A stretch of 64,000 bases of DNA. Origin: Phycisphaerae bacterium (GTDB lineage: Bacteria; Planctomycetota; Phycisphaerae; Sedimentisphaerales; Anaerobacaceae). This document shows, in pieces, positions 18,413-27,332 of this stretch. The notes below the pieces were generated by a model. That model did no database searches and was not told the origin of the DNA. It saw only the letters and a list, made by a program, of their open reading frames with translations. The DNA lies in contig JAGOLX010000004.1 of NCBI GenBank assembly GCA_017993835.1, positions 144,538-208,537 on the forward strand, read 5' to 3'. Every line of letters begins with the position of its first letter. Positions within the stretch are counted from its first letter, which is position 1. A program made the translations under genes and the position numbers.

Positions 18413-19804
18413 TTAGTACTCCCGGTCCTTCACAATGCCCGGCTGCGGGACGGGGTAGCGACCGTTGGCATCGGGCTGCAGCGGCGCCGGCGAATCCATC
18501 GTCAGCTTGTCCAGACCCGGGGCCATTTCATGCGGGCAGTTGAGCATTTGCTCGAACGTGATCTCCTGGCCCGTGTGGGCGGACATTCGGCCCATGCTCG
18601 TCACCAGACTGCACTCAACACCGTACTTGGTCTCATTGTACGGCTTATCGGCGCGGATGGCATCGACCAGGTCGTTCCACTCGTTCTGGTACGGGTCCCG
18701 CTGGTCCATGGGGATCTTCGATTCCCAGATCGCGTTCGCCCTCGTCGGCTCCTGGCCCTTGTGAATGCTGGAAGGCAAGCCGCAGTCACCGCTCTTGGAC
18801 GCGATGGCCACGCCCTTCGTGCCGTGTACGTAGCTCGCATAGGGGCTGGCACAGTTGTTCATGCAGCGACCGTCGAAGAAGAACTTCGAGCCGTCGGCAT
18901 AAGTGTACTCGACGGAGTAGATGTCGAAGTTCTGGTCCACGTAGGTGATGCCTTCGGGACTCTGGCGATAGTGCCTGCCGCCCAAGCCCAGCGCCTTGAC
19001 CGGCCACTCGCCCTTGATCCACCCCAGATGGTCAATGATGTGGATGTAGAAGTCGCTGAAATTGCCGCCGCTGGCCCAGATGAAGCTGTGGAAGCGTCTC
19101 ACCTGGTAGCAGAGATCACTGATGTCGGCCGGCTTCGGCGGGGAGCTGAAGAACCCGGCGGGGCCGTGCATGCGGTAACCGCGTTGCAGAATGACATCGC
19201 CGATCTCGCCGTCCTGGACGCGTTTGACCAGTTCCGCGAGCGCCCGGCTGTGACGGGACATCAGACCGACGCCGACCTTCAGATTCTTGGCCGAGGCCTG
19301 TTCGGCCAGTTCGAGCATCCGCTTACTGGTCGGGCCGTCCACGGTGACCGGCTTCTCCATGAAGACGTTGAGTTTCTTCTCGATGGCGTAGGTGAAATGA
19401 ACCCAGCGAAAGGCCGGCGGAGTTGCTAGGATCACAATGTCGCCTGGCCGCAGGCAATCCATCGCCTTGCGGTACGAGTCGAACCCAAGGAACTTGCGGT
19501 CGTCGGGCACATCCACCTTATCCTTGAAGTCCCCTTTCAGACCCGCGTAGCTGTCCTTGAGCCGGTTCTCGAAGGCATCGGCCATGGCAACCAGCTTGAT
19601 CGGACCTTTCTTCACGTTCATGGCGTTGGCCGCCGCACCCGTGCCTCGCCCGCCGCAGCCGACCAGGGCCACCTGGATCGTGTTGTTCTCGCCGGCATAC
19701 ATCCGGGGGGTAATCCCCGCCGCAACCGCCGACACGGCGGCCAGTCGGCCGGTGTCCTTCAAGAATTCGCGGCGTGACGTGCCTTTCCGATTGATTTCAC
19801 TCAT
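18413..19804 (-). CDS. Tat-exported Gfo/Idh/MocA family oxidoreductase
   Basis: The 463-aa protein begins with a twin-arginine signal (TSRREFLKDTGRLAAVSAVAA), then an NAD(P)-binding motif VALVGCGGRGTG, and the family catalytic motif EKPVTVDGP near residue 155. The C-terminal alpha/beta domain includes FHSFIWASGGNFSDFYIHII, as in planctomycete sugar oxidoreductases. Export suggests action on sugars outside the cytoplasm with a pre-bound cofactor. It is monocistronic on the minus strand. Confidence 0.93.
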   Translation of the reverse strand: MSEINRKGTSRREFLKDTGRLAAVSAVAAGITPRMYAGENNTIQVALVGCGGRGTGAAANAMNVKKGPIKLVAMADAFENRLKDSYAGLKGDFKDKVDVPDDRKFLGFDSYRKAMDCLRPGDIVILATPPAFRWVHFTYAIEKKLNVFMEKPVTVDGPTSKRMLELAEQASAKNLKVGVGLMSRHSRALAELVKRVQDGEIGDVILQRGYRMHGPAGFFSSPPKPADISDLCYQVRRFHSFIWASGGNFSDFYIHIIDHLGWIKGEWPVKALGLGGRHYRQSPEGITYVDQNFDIYSVEYTYADGSKFFFDGRCMNNCASPYASYVHGTKGVAIASKSGDCGLPSSIHKGQEPTRANAIWESKIPMDQRDPYQNEWNDLVDAIRADKPYNETKYGVECSLVTSMGRMSAHTGQEITFEQMLNCPHEMAPGLDKLTMDSPAPLQPDANGRYPVPQPGIVKDREY

Positions 19805-20040
19805 AGTGATCTCCTGTCACGATTGGACTTGCCTTGGCCCTCGTTGTTGCACATTCGCGACCCTGGCCATGGGATCCCGATCAAATGCCTTTTCGACAGC
19901 CACAGAACTCTGTGCCCCTGCCGATCCGTCATTATCCGCCATCCGCAGGATTTCGACAAGCATTTTCCCCAGAGCAATGTGTACAATGACCCCGTCGTCG
20001 ATTGCAGGTCGTCAGGAGTCCCGCGGGTCCTATTCGTCGT

Positions 20041-21240
20041 ATGAAATACAAGAACATCGCCGTCCAGTTCGGAGCCGGCAATATCGGCCGAGGGCTCATG
20101 GGCCACCTCTTCTGGCAAGCGGGTCTGGAGACGGTCTTCGTAAACCGCAGCGCCTCCCACGCGGACCGCTTGAACCGGCGCGGCGGTTATCCTCTTCGCA
20201 TCCTGGACGCGTACTCCCAGAGCGTCCGCGAGCTGACCGTCGGGCGGTTTCGGGTGCTCAGCACGCATCAGAGCAGCGAGATCGCCGGGGCGATCGCCCA
20301 GGCCCGCGTGGCAGCCACCGCGGTGGGAGTCGCCAACCTCGGTTCGATCGCGCCCCTGCTGGCCCAGGGTCTGTGCAGACGATTCGAGAGGCAGGCGGGA
20401 CCGCTCGATATCTATCTGTGCGAGAACACGCTCAATGCGGCCGAGCAGCTCTCGCGTGCGGCGATGGGCCTGCTCGACGGGCCGGTCCGGTCCTGGGCCG
20501 AGACGAACGTCGGTTTCGTCGGCACGTGCCTAGCCGGGATCGTCGGCGGCGACGGCGCCCGCTCGACGAACGATGATCCGCTCCTGGTGATCGCGGATGC
20601 GCATCGCGATGTCCCGTACGACGGCCAGGCCCCCCGCGCCGGCAACCCCGCCATCCAGGGATTCCATCCCGTGGGCAACTTCCGCGCCGAGGTCGAGCGG
20701 AAGATCTTCACGAACAACGTCGGCCACGCCGCACTGGCATACTTGGGCTACCTGAGGGGCCACACGTATATCTACGAGACGTTTGACGATGATTTCGTGC
20801 GATCCGTGTTCGACGGCGCCCTGGATGAAACGACCGAGGCGCTGTTGCGACGTTATCCTGCCGATCTCGACCGTCGCGAGCATATCGAGTTCCGCAAGGA
20901 CGTCCGAATCCGCTTCGGCAATCCGCTGCTCAAGGACACGGTCGCGAGGGTCGCCCGGGACCCGATTCGCAAGCTGGGCCGGGACGATCGGATCGTCGGC
21001 GCCGCGGAACTGTGCCGATCCGAGGGGATTTACCCCGATCGCATCGCCACGGTTTGCGCGGCCGCCTTGCGATACGATCATCCCGAAGATCCCCGCGCGG
21101 TCCGCCTGCAGACTATGCTCCGGGAAACAGGCTTGGGCGAGACACTCAGGCAAGTCTGCGGCGTCGATCCCGCTGACGACTTTGGACGCAAGGTGCTAAC
21201 CCGCTATCGCGATTTGCCCGCGTCGAAGCTCACCGCCTGA
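20041..21240 (+). CDS. Mannitol-1-phosphate 5-dehydrogenase-like protein
   Basis: The 399-aa protein starts MKYKNIAVQFGAGNIGRGLM, with the GAGNIGRG dinucleotide-binding loop of the MtlD family. The C-terminal domain has VERKIFTNNVGHAALAYLG, matching the ERK..TxNxxHA block that carries the family catalytic residues. The expected reaction is NAD-dependent interconversion of a hexitol phosphate and a ketose phosphate. The Shine-Dalgarno is not obvious; an upstream TTG at 20002 is possible. The stop overlaps the convergent beta-helix gene by 11 bases. Confidence 0.85.
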   Translation: MKYKNIAVQFGAGNIGRGLMGHLFWQAGLETVFVNRSASHADRLNRRGGYPLRILDAYSQSVRELTVGRFRVLSTHQSSEIAGAIAQARVAATAVGVANLGSIAPLLAQGLCRRFERQAGPLDIYLCENTLNAAEQLSRAAMGLLDGPVRSWAETNVGFVGTCLAGIVGGDGARSTNDDPLLVIADAHRDVPYDGQAPRAGNPAIQGFHPVGNFRAEVERKIFTNNVGHAALAYLGYLRGHTYIYETFDDDFVRSVFDGALDETTEALLRRYPADLDRREHIEFRKDVRIRFGNPLLKDTVARVARDPIRKLGRDDRIVGAAELCRSEGIYPDRIATVCAAALRYDHPEDPRAVRLQTMLRETGLGETLRQVCGVDPADDFGRKVLTRYRDLPASKLTA

Positions 21241-22690
21241 AGAGGACCTCGTCAGCGTTCTCGACGTAGAACCGCCCTTCCTCGGGACTGGCGATCTCGA
21301 TGCCCTGAATCCACAGGCCGGCGACGGTGACGTTCTCGATCCTGTGCTGGTCGTCGAAACCGCAGACAAGGGAGAAGGGGAACAGGCCATCGATGACGCG
21401 GATGTCCCGGAACACGATGTCGCGGATGTGGCCCCGGGATTTCGCGCACTCCGCCCGCTGCTCCTCGGGGACGGTCAGGACGCCCTCCCAGGCGCCGTCC
21501 AGGGAACGACGCTCGATCTCCCGTGCATCGGTCGGCCGGTCCTGGCTGTGGCGCGATAGGACGATCGCCAGGTCGATCAGCTTGCGCCGGGCGTCCTCGA
21601 CACGGATGTTCTGAAACCGCACGTCGCTGACCGTGGCCTGATCACCGTTGTGAATGCCGAACACCGCGCCGTCCTCGACATGAATCACGTCGCAGTCCGT
21701 GAAGGCGATGTTCCGGATCTCGTCCGCGCGAAGCTCGAATCCGATCTCCATGGCGTTCCCGCCCTCGGCGCTCCAGAACACGCAGTCGCTCACTTCCACG
21801 TTCCGCGTGCCCGCGTTCGAGCCGTCGCCGAGAGCCTTGACGGCCACGCAGTCGGCCGCAGTTCGAATGAAGCAGTTGCGAATCCGCACGTTGCGGCTGC
21901 GAACGAGGTCGATGCCGTCCCCGTTGTCGCTGGCGCTGAGGATCTTGACGTTGGCAATCGAGATGCTGTCCGACCGGATCGGCGCGATCTGCCACGTCGG
22001 GCTGTTGCGAAGGATGATGCCCTCCATCGTCACGCCGGAGCAGTCCTCCAGGTGTACGAATCGCTGGGAACCGGACTTCACGAAGCCTCGCATCTCCGTG
22101 CCGTCCAGGATCCCCCGGCCCAGCACTTTGATGTTTCGGCTCCCCCTCGCCAGGATGGCGCCGTGGACAATCGCCCCCCCGCCGATGTACGCCGTCTCGT
22201 TGTCGCGCAGCTCGATCACGCCGGGCGAGTGGACCTTGCCGGCCGCGAAGTAACGGACACCCGGCGCATCCGGCTTGGGCCGATTCGTCTCCGGGGGATT
22301 GGCAAACAGAAAGAGCGGCCTCTGGAGGTCATGGTTGATCTCGATGCTGAAATTGCCCGGCTCGGAAAGCGAGAAGCGAATCACGTTGCCCTCCAAGGTC
22401 GGCCAGATCCCCCAGCTCCTCGGCCGGATGTCCACCGCCTTGACATCCTGTTTCGGCGTGACGGCCACCTCGACCGTCCCCCAGAAGGAAAAGCTCGCAA
22501 TCGCTCCGACGGGCAAATCATGCACGAAGACGTCCTGGCCGTCCACCTGGACCTGGTAGCTCGTCGCGGGTTCTACGCCCTCCGGGGCCGGATAGATCTC
22601 CGCCACCGCCTGTACGACCGAGGCGCTGCGCAAGACCTCGACCATCATCGCGAGGGCAACCGCACGGACGAAACAGCGACGCGTCAACAT
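21230..22690 (-). CDS. Right-handed beta-helix, GH28-like exported protein
   Basis: The 486-aa protein starts at MLTRRCFVRAV with GGAGG five bases upstream and an N-terminal export signal. The central region is a parallel beta-helix: AYIGGGAIVHGAI, NIKVLGRGILDGTEM, NGDGIDLVRSRNVRIRNCFI, then ADCVAVK. NGDGID matches the GH28 NTDGID motif, but the following GDDC motif is AADC, so the Asp that acts as general acid in polygalacturonases is missing, and no GHG or RIK motif is visible. It is probably a polysaccharide-active enzyme of a GH28-related clan with a changed active site. Confidence 0.78.
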   Translation of the reverse strand: MLTRRCFVRAVALAMMVEVLRSASVVQAVAEIYPAPEGVEPATSYQVQVDGQDVFVHDLPVGAIASFSFWGTVEVAVTPKQDVKAVDIRPRSWGIWPTLEGNVIRFSLSEPGNFSIEINHDLQRPLFLFANPPETNRPKPDAPGVRYFAAGKVHSPGVIELRDNETAYIGGGAIVHGAILARGSRNIKVLGRGILDGTEMRGFVKSGSQRFVHLEDCSGVTMEGIILRNSPTWQIAPIRSDSISIANVKILSASDNGDGIDLVRSRNVRIRNCFIRTAADCVAVKALGDGSNAGTRNVEVSDCVFWSAEGGNAMEIGFELRADEIRNIAFTDCDVIHVEDGAVFGIHNGDQATVSDVRFQNIRVEDARRKLIDLAIVLSRHSQDRPTDAREIERRSLDGAWEGVLTVPEEQRAECAKSRGHIRDIVFRDIRVIDGLFPFSLVCGFDDQHRIENVTVAGLWIQGIEIASPEEGRFYVENADEVLFRR

Positions 22691-22804
22691 ATGCACCTCC
22701 GATCCGACTCTCAGCCACTCAGACATATCTACGGCTTCAGAGCGTCAGCGTCAAGACTGAAGGCCGCGGCGACGGCTCTGGCGGTTGTGCAGACTGAAGA
22801 ACCC

Positions 22805-24172
22805 TCACCGCAGCATTCTGCGCAGAATCCTCAGGTCCTTCTCGCTCGTCGGCGGAAACCTCCCTGGGATATCGAACAGCAGAGTCTGACGCAGGACGCT
22901 CTTGTGATTCGAAAGAGCATCGAAACCGGCTTTTCCATGATACCGGCCGAAGCCGCTCTTGCCCACGCCGCCGAAAGGCAGCGCAGGGGCCGTCAGATGG
23001 ATCACCGTGTCGTTGACACAGACGCCTCCGGATGAGGTCTCGGAGATAATCCTGTTTTGGAGGTCTCTGCTGCGGGAGAAGACATAGAGTGCGAGCGGTT
23101 TGGGCTTTCGGTTGATGAGGGTAAGTGCTTCCGATACGTCTGCGAACTCCAGAACCGGAAGAAGCGGACCGAAGATCTCCTCCTCCATGATTCTCCCATC
23201 TTCAGGAACATCTCCGATCAGAGTCGGTGATATGTACAGCCTCTGACGATCCACCTTCCCGCCCAGAATCACCCTTCCTTCCTTCATGAGATCGTTCAAG
23301 CGGTCGAAGTGCCTCTCGTTGATGATCCTCCCATAGTCCTGGCTCTGTTGAGGGTCTGCACCGTAGAACTTCAGAACGCACGCTCCGATGCGTGCGATCA
23401 GTTCGTCCTTCACACCTTTCTGCACAAGGAGATAGTCGGGAGCCACGCACGTCTGGCCTGCATTGAGGAACTTGCCCCAGGTGATGCGCTTGGCCGTCCT
23501 GTCGATGTCACAGTCTGCGGCGACGATGCACGGGCTCTTGCCTCCGAGTTCCAGTGTGACCGGCGTTATTCTCTGTGCCGCGACGGTCATCACGATCCGG
23601 GCGATTCGCTCTGAGCCTGTGTAGAAGATATGGTCCCATCCCGCGCGGAGCAACGCCTCCGAGGCGTCCGGACCACCGCAGACCACAGACACGAACGTCT
23701 CATCGAAGCACTCGGAGATCATCTGCGAGAGGATTCGCTCCGTGTTTGCGGCAACCTCCGACGGCTTCACAACGGCGCAGTTCCCGGCGGCGATGCACGC
23801 GACGAGAGGCAGGATCGCCAAGGCAAACGGGTAGTTCCACGGCGAGATCACCAGACATACCCCAAGCGGCTCCGGAACGACGCGGCATCGAGACAGAGGA
23901 AATAGCTTCGGCCCAGGAACCCGCCGCGGTTTCATCCACTTCAGCAGATGCCTTCGCACGTACGTGATTTCCGCCCGGCACAGGCCCACTTCCGTGGCAT
24001 ACCCTTGGACCTTGGACTTGCCCAGGTCAGCCGTCAGTGCCGCGAGGATATCCTCCTGGCGGTCGCAGATCGCTTCGGCCAAACGCTTGAGCATCCTGTC
24101 GCGAAAGGCGAAGGACCTCGTGCCGCCGGAAGCGAAGAAACGCCGCTGTTCCTCAACAGGACTGCTCATCAT
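22805..24172 (-). CDS. Aldehyde dehydrogenase (class 3-like)
   Basis: The 455-aa protein has VTLELGGKSPCIV, the catalytic Cys in NAGQTCVAPDYLLV, and the Glu/Phe block EEEIFGPLLPVLEF. Its short length and the C-terminal GGVGKSGFGRYHGKAGFDAL fit the class 3/fatty aldehyde branch, which oxidises aldehydes to acids with NAD(P). AAAGGAG precedes the ATG. It lies between the beta-helix and AlgJ-like genes on the same strand; a metabolic link with them is not evident. Confidence 0.93.
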   Translation of the reverse strand: MMSSPVEEQRRFFASGGTRSFAFRDRMLKRLAEAICDRQEDILAALTADLGKSKVQGYATEVGLCRAEITYVRRHLLKWMKPRRVPGPKLFPLSRCRVVPEPLGVCLVISPWNYPFALAILPLVACIAAGNCAVVKPSEVAANTERILSQMISECFDETFVSVVCGGPDASEALLRAGWDHIFYTGSERIARIVMTVAAQRITPVTLELGGKSPCIVAADCDIDRTAKRITWGKFLNAGQTCVAPDYLLVQKGVKDELIARIGACVLKFYGADPQQSQDYGRIINERHFDRLNDLMKEGRVILGGKVDRQRLYISPTLIGDVPEDGRIMEEEIFGPLLPVLEFADVSEALTLINRKPKPLALYVFSRSRDLQNRIISETSSGGVCVNDTVIHLTAPALPFGGVGKSGFGRYHGKAGFDALSNHKSVLRQTLLFDIPGRFPPTSEKDLRILRRMLR

Positions 24173-24213
24173 GCCGCTCCTTTTTCCCGGCTATCGGCTT
24201 TTCATTCGCGTGT

Positions 24214-25401
24214 CTATGGCAACGGGATGACCTGCCAGCCTTCGGTGCCGAAGCGGATGTCCCGCTCGACGAACTCCCAGATGACGACCTTCTTGCCATT
24301 CAAGAGGGCCGGCTTCCTCGCCAACTGCTGGCGGACGAGCGTCGAGGCGCCGCCGTCGCTGATGATGCTGCTCAGGCCGAAGCCGAGATTGTACGCGAGG
24401 TGGGCGACGAAGCCTCCGCTGCCGGGCTCGTCTCGCTCGAAGATCCGCAGGAAACTGTCGCCCAGGACCAGGATGGGCGAGTTCGGATCGTCCATGTAGG
24501 GTTTGCCGGTCCCCGAGTCGATCACCTGTGTGCAGTCCATTCGCTGTGGTTCGAAGAGCCGTTCCACCTGCGGCACGCGAATCATCTGGAGCACATCTCC
24601 ATGTCGCTCAACTGGGACCGACTTCAGATCGTAGGCAGTCGTCCCTTTCTCTACCAATCCGGAATCGAGGAGCCTGCGTGCAACCGTCTGGGCGGCCAAT
24701 CGCATCCCTTCCGGCGACCAGTGGCTATCCTGGGCCAGATAGCACGCGGGACTACCCGGCACTTGGCAGGCCTTGCCAAAGACCTCGAAAAGATCGACGA
24801 CCTCGACGCCAGCCTGCTCCAACCTCGCGAGAACCCCGCGGGTCGTCGGGTTCACGGGGGTTGTCATCCCAGCCGCCCTCGCCGCCAGCATCTCGGGACA
24901 GACGCTCGCCTTATTCGGCGCAGGCATCACGAGGAGCCTGATGCCGCGTTTGGCCAAGTCGTCGCGGAATGACACAATGGCATCGAGGAGGTCGTCTCGG
25001 GCGTTCGTAGTGACGCCGTCAGGCGTTACCTTCTTCTCGTCCGAGGGAAGATATGCCCTCACGGGCACACTACGAACAGGCTCGACGAGGTACTGCACCG
25101 CCGGGCGGTAGAAGAACCAGCCGTCGCGCCCGAGCAGAGCCTTGTCCCCTGTGTCCTCCAGGAGAACGAAGCGAGCGAACTGCATCCAGGGACGGGCCAT
25201 CTGCGCCAGTTCGCACCCATTCTCCAGGCGGGTCTCGATGCGTCGGAGATTCGCGGGCGTCGGTGGTTGTCGGAACAGCTCGACGATCTCCGGCGTGTCG
25301 CCCTCGCGCAGGTCGAACACGACCTGGCTGACAGCCACGGCGGCGACCATCGCCAGGAAGGCGACGATCAGGCAGACGTGTTGTGAGCAACTGGCCTTCA
25401 C
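24214..25401 (-). CDS. AlgJ/AlgX-like O-acetylation protein carrying an in-frame repeat
   Basis: The 395-aa protein has one N-terminal membrane/signal segment and an SGNH-hydrolase-like domain: LLGRDGWFFYRP, DSHWSPEGMRLAA and LVLGDSFLRIF, as in AlgJ/AlgX proteins that transfer acetyl groups to extracellular polysaccharide. The MBOAT gene is immediately upstream (9-base gap), giving the usual acetyl-export and transfer pair. Residues 109-133 are encoded by 25003-25077, which is a copy of an intergenic inverted repeat found elsewhere in the window. It adds 25 codons without disrupting the frame, in a loop between conserved blocks. Confidence 0.88.
   Translation of the reverse strand: MKASCSQHVCLIVAFLAMVAAVAVSQVVFDLREGDTPEIVELFRQPPTPANLRRIETRLENGCELAQMARPWMQFARFVLLEDTGDKALLGRDGWFFYRPAVQYLVEPVRSVPVRAYLPSDEKKVTPDGVTTNARDDLLDAIVSFRDDLAKRGIRLLVMPAPNKASVCPEMLAARAAGMTTPVNPTTRGVLARLEQAGVEVVDLFEVFGKACQVPGSPACYLAQDSHWSPEGMRLAAQTVARRLLDSGLVEKGTTAYDLKSVPVERHGDVLQMIRVPQVERLFEPQRMDCTQVIDSGTGKPYMDDPNSPILVLGDSFLRIFERDEPGSGGFVAHLAYNLGFGLSSIISDGGASTLVRQQLARKPALLNGKKVVIWEFVERDIRFGTEGWQVIPLP
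25003..25077. repeat. Palindromic element inserted in frame in a coding sequence
   Basis: The ends GTTCGTAG and CTACGAAC are perfect inverted repeats. The inner arms GTGACGCCGTCAGGCGTTA and ATGCCC-TCAC-GGGCACAC match the free copies at 29984-30054 and 47918-48006. The length is 75 bases, exactly 25 codons, and it starts on a codon boundary of the AlgJ-like gene. Confidence 0.9.
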
Positions 25402-25409
25402 TCAGCACC

Positions 25410-26864
25410 CTAGAACTGGAAATACAAGAACGAACGGAACGATTGCGCGAACATCGTCATCACGGAAACCGCGGACAGAACGATCAGGATCAGGACCTTG
25501 GGCCAGGTGAGCCGTCGGACCCAGTCGAAACCCTGGAGGGGCTGGAACACGAGCAGTGCGCACAGGGCCATGAGGATGAGATGGCCTCGGGTGTAGATCA
25601 TGGCACTGAGCAGAATCGAACCACCCTCGGCCGCCCTCGGCCAGAACAGGATCGCGAAGATTCGCCCGGCCTCGGAGAGATCCGTCGCACGGAAGACGAC
25701 CCATCCCAGCGCGATCAGAGCGAAAGTCGCAAGGCGTGAAGCATGAAGTCGCATGGGTCCCATCGGTCCTGTTCGTCCTGTCGATCCCATCCCCCTGCAA
25801 ACTCGCTCAACGATCAGCCACAGTCCGTGCCAAGCACCCCAGACGATGAACGTCCAGCCGGCCCCATGCCACAAGCCGCACAGCAGAAACACGATCATCA
25901 GGTTCGCGTAGGTGCGAGCGACGCCGGCCCGGCTGCCGCCGAGCGGGATATAGAGGTAATCGCGCAGCCAGCTCGACAGCGAGATATGCCAGCGCCGCCA
26001 GAAGTCGGTGATGCTGTCAGCCCGGTACGGCGCATCGAAGTTGCGCGGGCACTCGAACCCCAGCATGAGCCCGATGCCGATGGCCATCTCTGAGTAAGCG
26101 GAGAAATCGAAGTACAACTGGAACGAGTAGGCGACGGTCCCGAACCACGCGTCCAGCGTACCGGGCGACGCCGCAGCGAAAACCGCGTCCGCCACCTGCC
26201 CTGCTGCGTTCGCCAGGAGGGTCTTCTTCGCGAATCCCAGGATGAAGAGGGCAACACCTCGCGAGAACTTGTCCAGCGTATGCACGCGACCCACGAGCTG
26301 ATCGGCGAAGGTCGGCATCGGCTCCGCCTTGGGATCGAGGGTGTTGTATCGCTGGATCGGACCGGACAGAAGCTGTGGGAAGAACGAGACGTAGCAGGCG
26401 AAATCCAGCAGCGACCGAGCCGGCGGCCGTCCGCGATAGACGTCCACGACATATCCGACGATCTTGAACGTGTAGAACGAGATGCCGACCGGCAGAAGAA
26501 CCCTGAAGACAGGCAATGCGTCGCATCCCGTCCACAGCAGGACGCGGTTGAGGTTCTCCTCGACGAACCCGGCGTACTTGAAGAAGCCCAGGACCGCGAG
26601 GTCCATCACGATGGCGCAGCCCGTCCAGAACAGGCGCGTGGTCTGTCCCCTGGTCGCCGCAATGACACGGGACAGCACGTAGTTAGCCAGGGTCGTCCCC
26701 AACAGCAGGGACGCGAACCGCCAGTCCGCCCAGGCATAGAACACATACCCCGCCGCGAGCAAGACAACGTTGCGAACCGCCGGCCAGCGTCGCGGGACGA
26801 GCCCGTACAGCAGCAGAAACGCGGGCAGGAAGTAGAACAGGAATATGTGGGACGTGAATGCCAT
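25410..26864 (-). CDS. MBOAT family O-acyltransferase (AlgI-like)
   Basis: The 484-aa polytopic membrane protein contains the MBOAT signatures DFWRRWHISLSSWLRDYLYI and, further on, GLWHGAGWTFIVWGAWHG, whose His is the family catalytic residue. AlgI-type proteins pass acyl groups across the inner membrane to a periplasmic AlgJ/AlgX partner, here the next gene. The cytoplasmic linker before the last helices reads GSTGRTGPMGPMR, a low-complexity stretch encoded by repetitive GGTCC/GGTCCCAT DNA, which may be a later insertion. Confidence 0.93.
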   Translation of the reverse strand: MAFTSHIFLFYFLPAFLLLYGLVPRRWPAVRNVVLLAAGYVFYAWADWRFASLLLGTTLANYVLSRVIAATRGQTTRLFWTGCAIVMDLAVLGFFKYAGFVEENLNRVLLWTGCDALPVFRVLLPVGISFYTFKIVGYVVDVYRGRPPARSLLDFACYVSFFPQLLSGPIQRYNTLDPKAEPMPTFADQLVGRVHTLDKFSRGVALFILGFAKKTLLANAAGQVADAVFAAASPGTLDAWFGTVAYSFQLYFDFSAYSEMAIGIGLMLGFECPRNFDAPYRADSITDFWRRWHISLSSWLRDYLYIPLGGSRAGVARTYANLMIVFLLCGLWHGAGWTFIVWGAWHGLWLIVERVCRGMGSTGRTGPMGPMRLHASRLATFALIALGWVVFRATDLSEAGRIFAILFWPRAAEGGSILLSAMIYTRGHLILMALCALLVFQPLQGFDWVRRLTWPKVLILIVLSAVSVMTMFAQSFRSFLYFQF

Positions 26865-26867
26865 CGA

Positions 26868-27332
26868 TCACTTCGCGGCCTTGTCGGTCCAGATCGCCCA
26901 GTGGACCGGCTCGTTCACTTCGCCGAAGTACTTGTTGATGATGCCGCCCATGTAGTAGTCGTCGATAGGGACTTCCAGGGCCATGCGATGCACGTCGCCC
27001 ACGCGGAACTGCTTGACGTTGCCGCCGATCTCCTGGACGCGGGCGTCCGCGACGGTACTGCGAGGCTCCGCGGGGTTGTAGTGGCCGACGTAGATGACAT
27101 CCGTGTCCACCTTGCCCCGGTGGACCTGGACGACCTTGTACTTCATCACGTGCGCGTAATCGTACATCGGGTCGTCGATCAGATCGCCGCGGATCTCCTC
27201 CAACCGGGCGGTGACTTCGATGCTGCCGCGGGTGGTGACGTTCGGGTCCACCGCGGCGGTTGGCGCCTTCTTCGCACAGGAAACACCCGCCAGCACAATC
27301 AACAACAAGACTCCCGTGTAGACTGCCTTCAT
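26868..27332 (-). CDS. Small exported protein, probable lipoprotein
   Basis: The 154-aa product starts at MKAVYTGVLLLIVLAGVSC with a possible, not ideal, lipobox at GVSC. The start overlaps the stop of the TolB-like gene in an ATGA, so translation is coupled, and the MBOAT gene follows three bases after its stop. A conserved-looking region reads VMKYKVVQVHRGKVDTDVIYVGHYNP. No family recognised with confidence. Its position suggests a role with the O-acetylation genes. The open frame extends 195 bases further upstream inside the TolB-like gene; that part is a shadow. Confidence 0.7.
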   Translation of the reverse strand: MKAVYTGVLLLIVLAGVSCAKKAPTAAVDPNVTTRGSIEVTARLEEIRGDLIDDPMYDYAHVMKYKVVQVHRGKVDTDVIYVGHYNPAEPRSTVADARVQEIGGNVKQFRVGDVHRMALEVPIDDYYMGGIINKYFGEVNEPVHWAIWTDKAAK

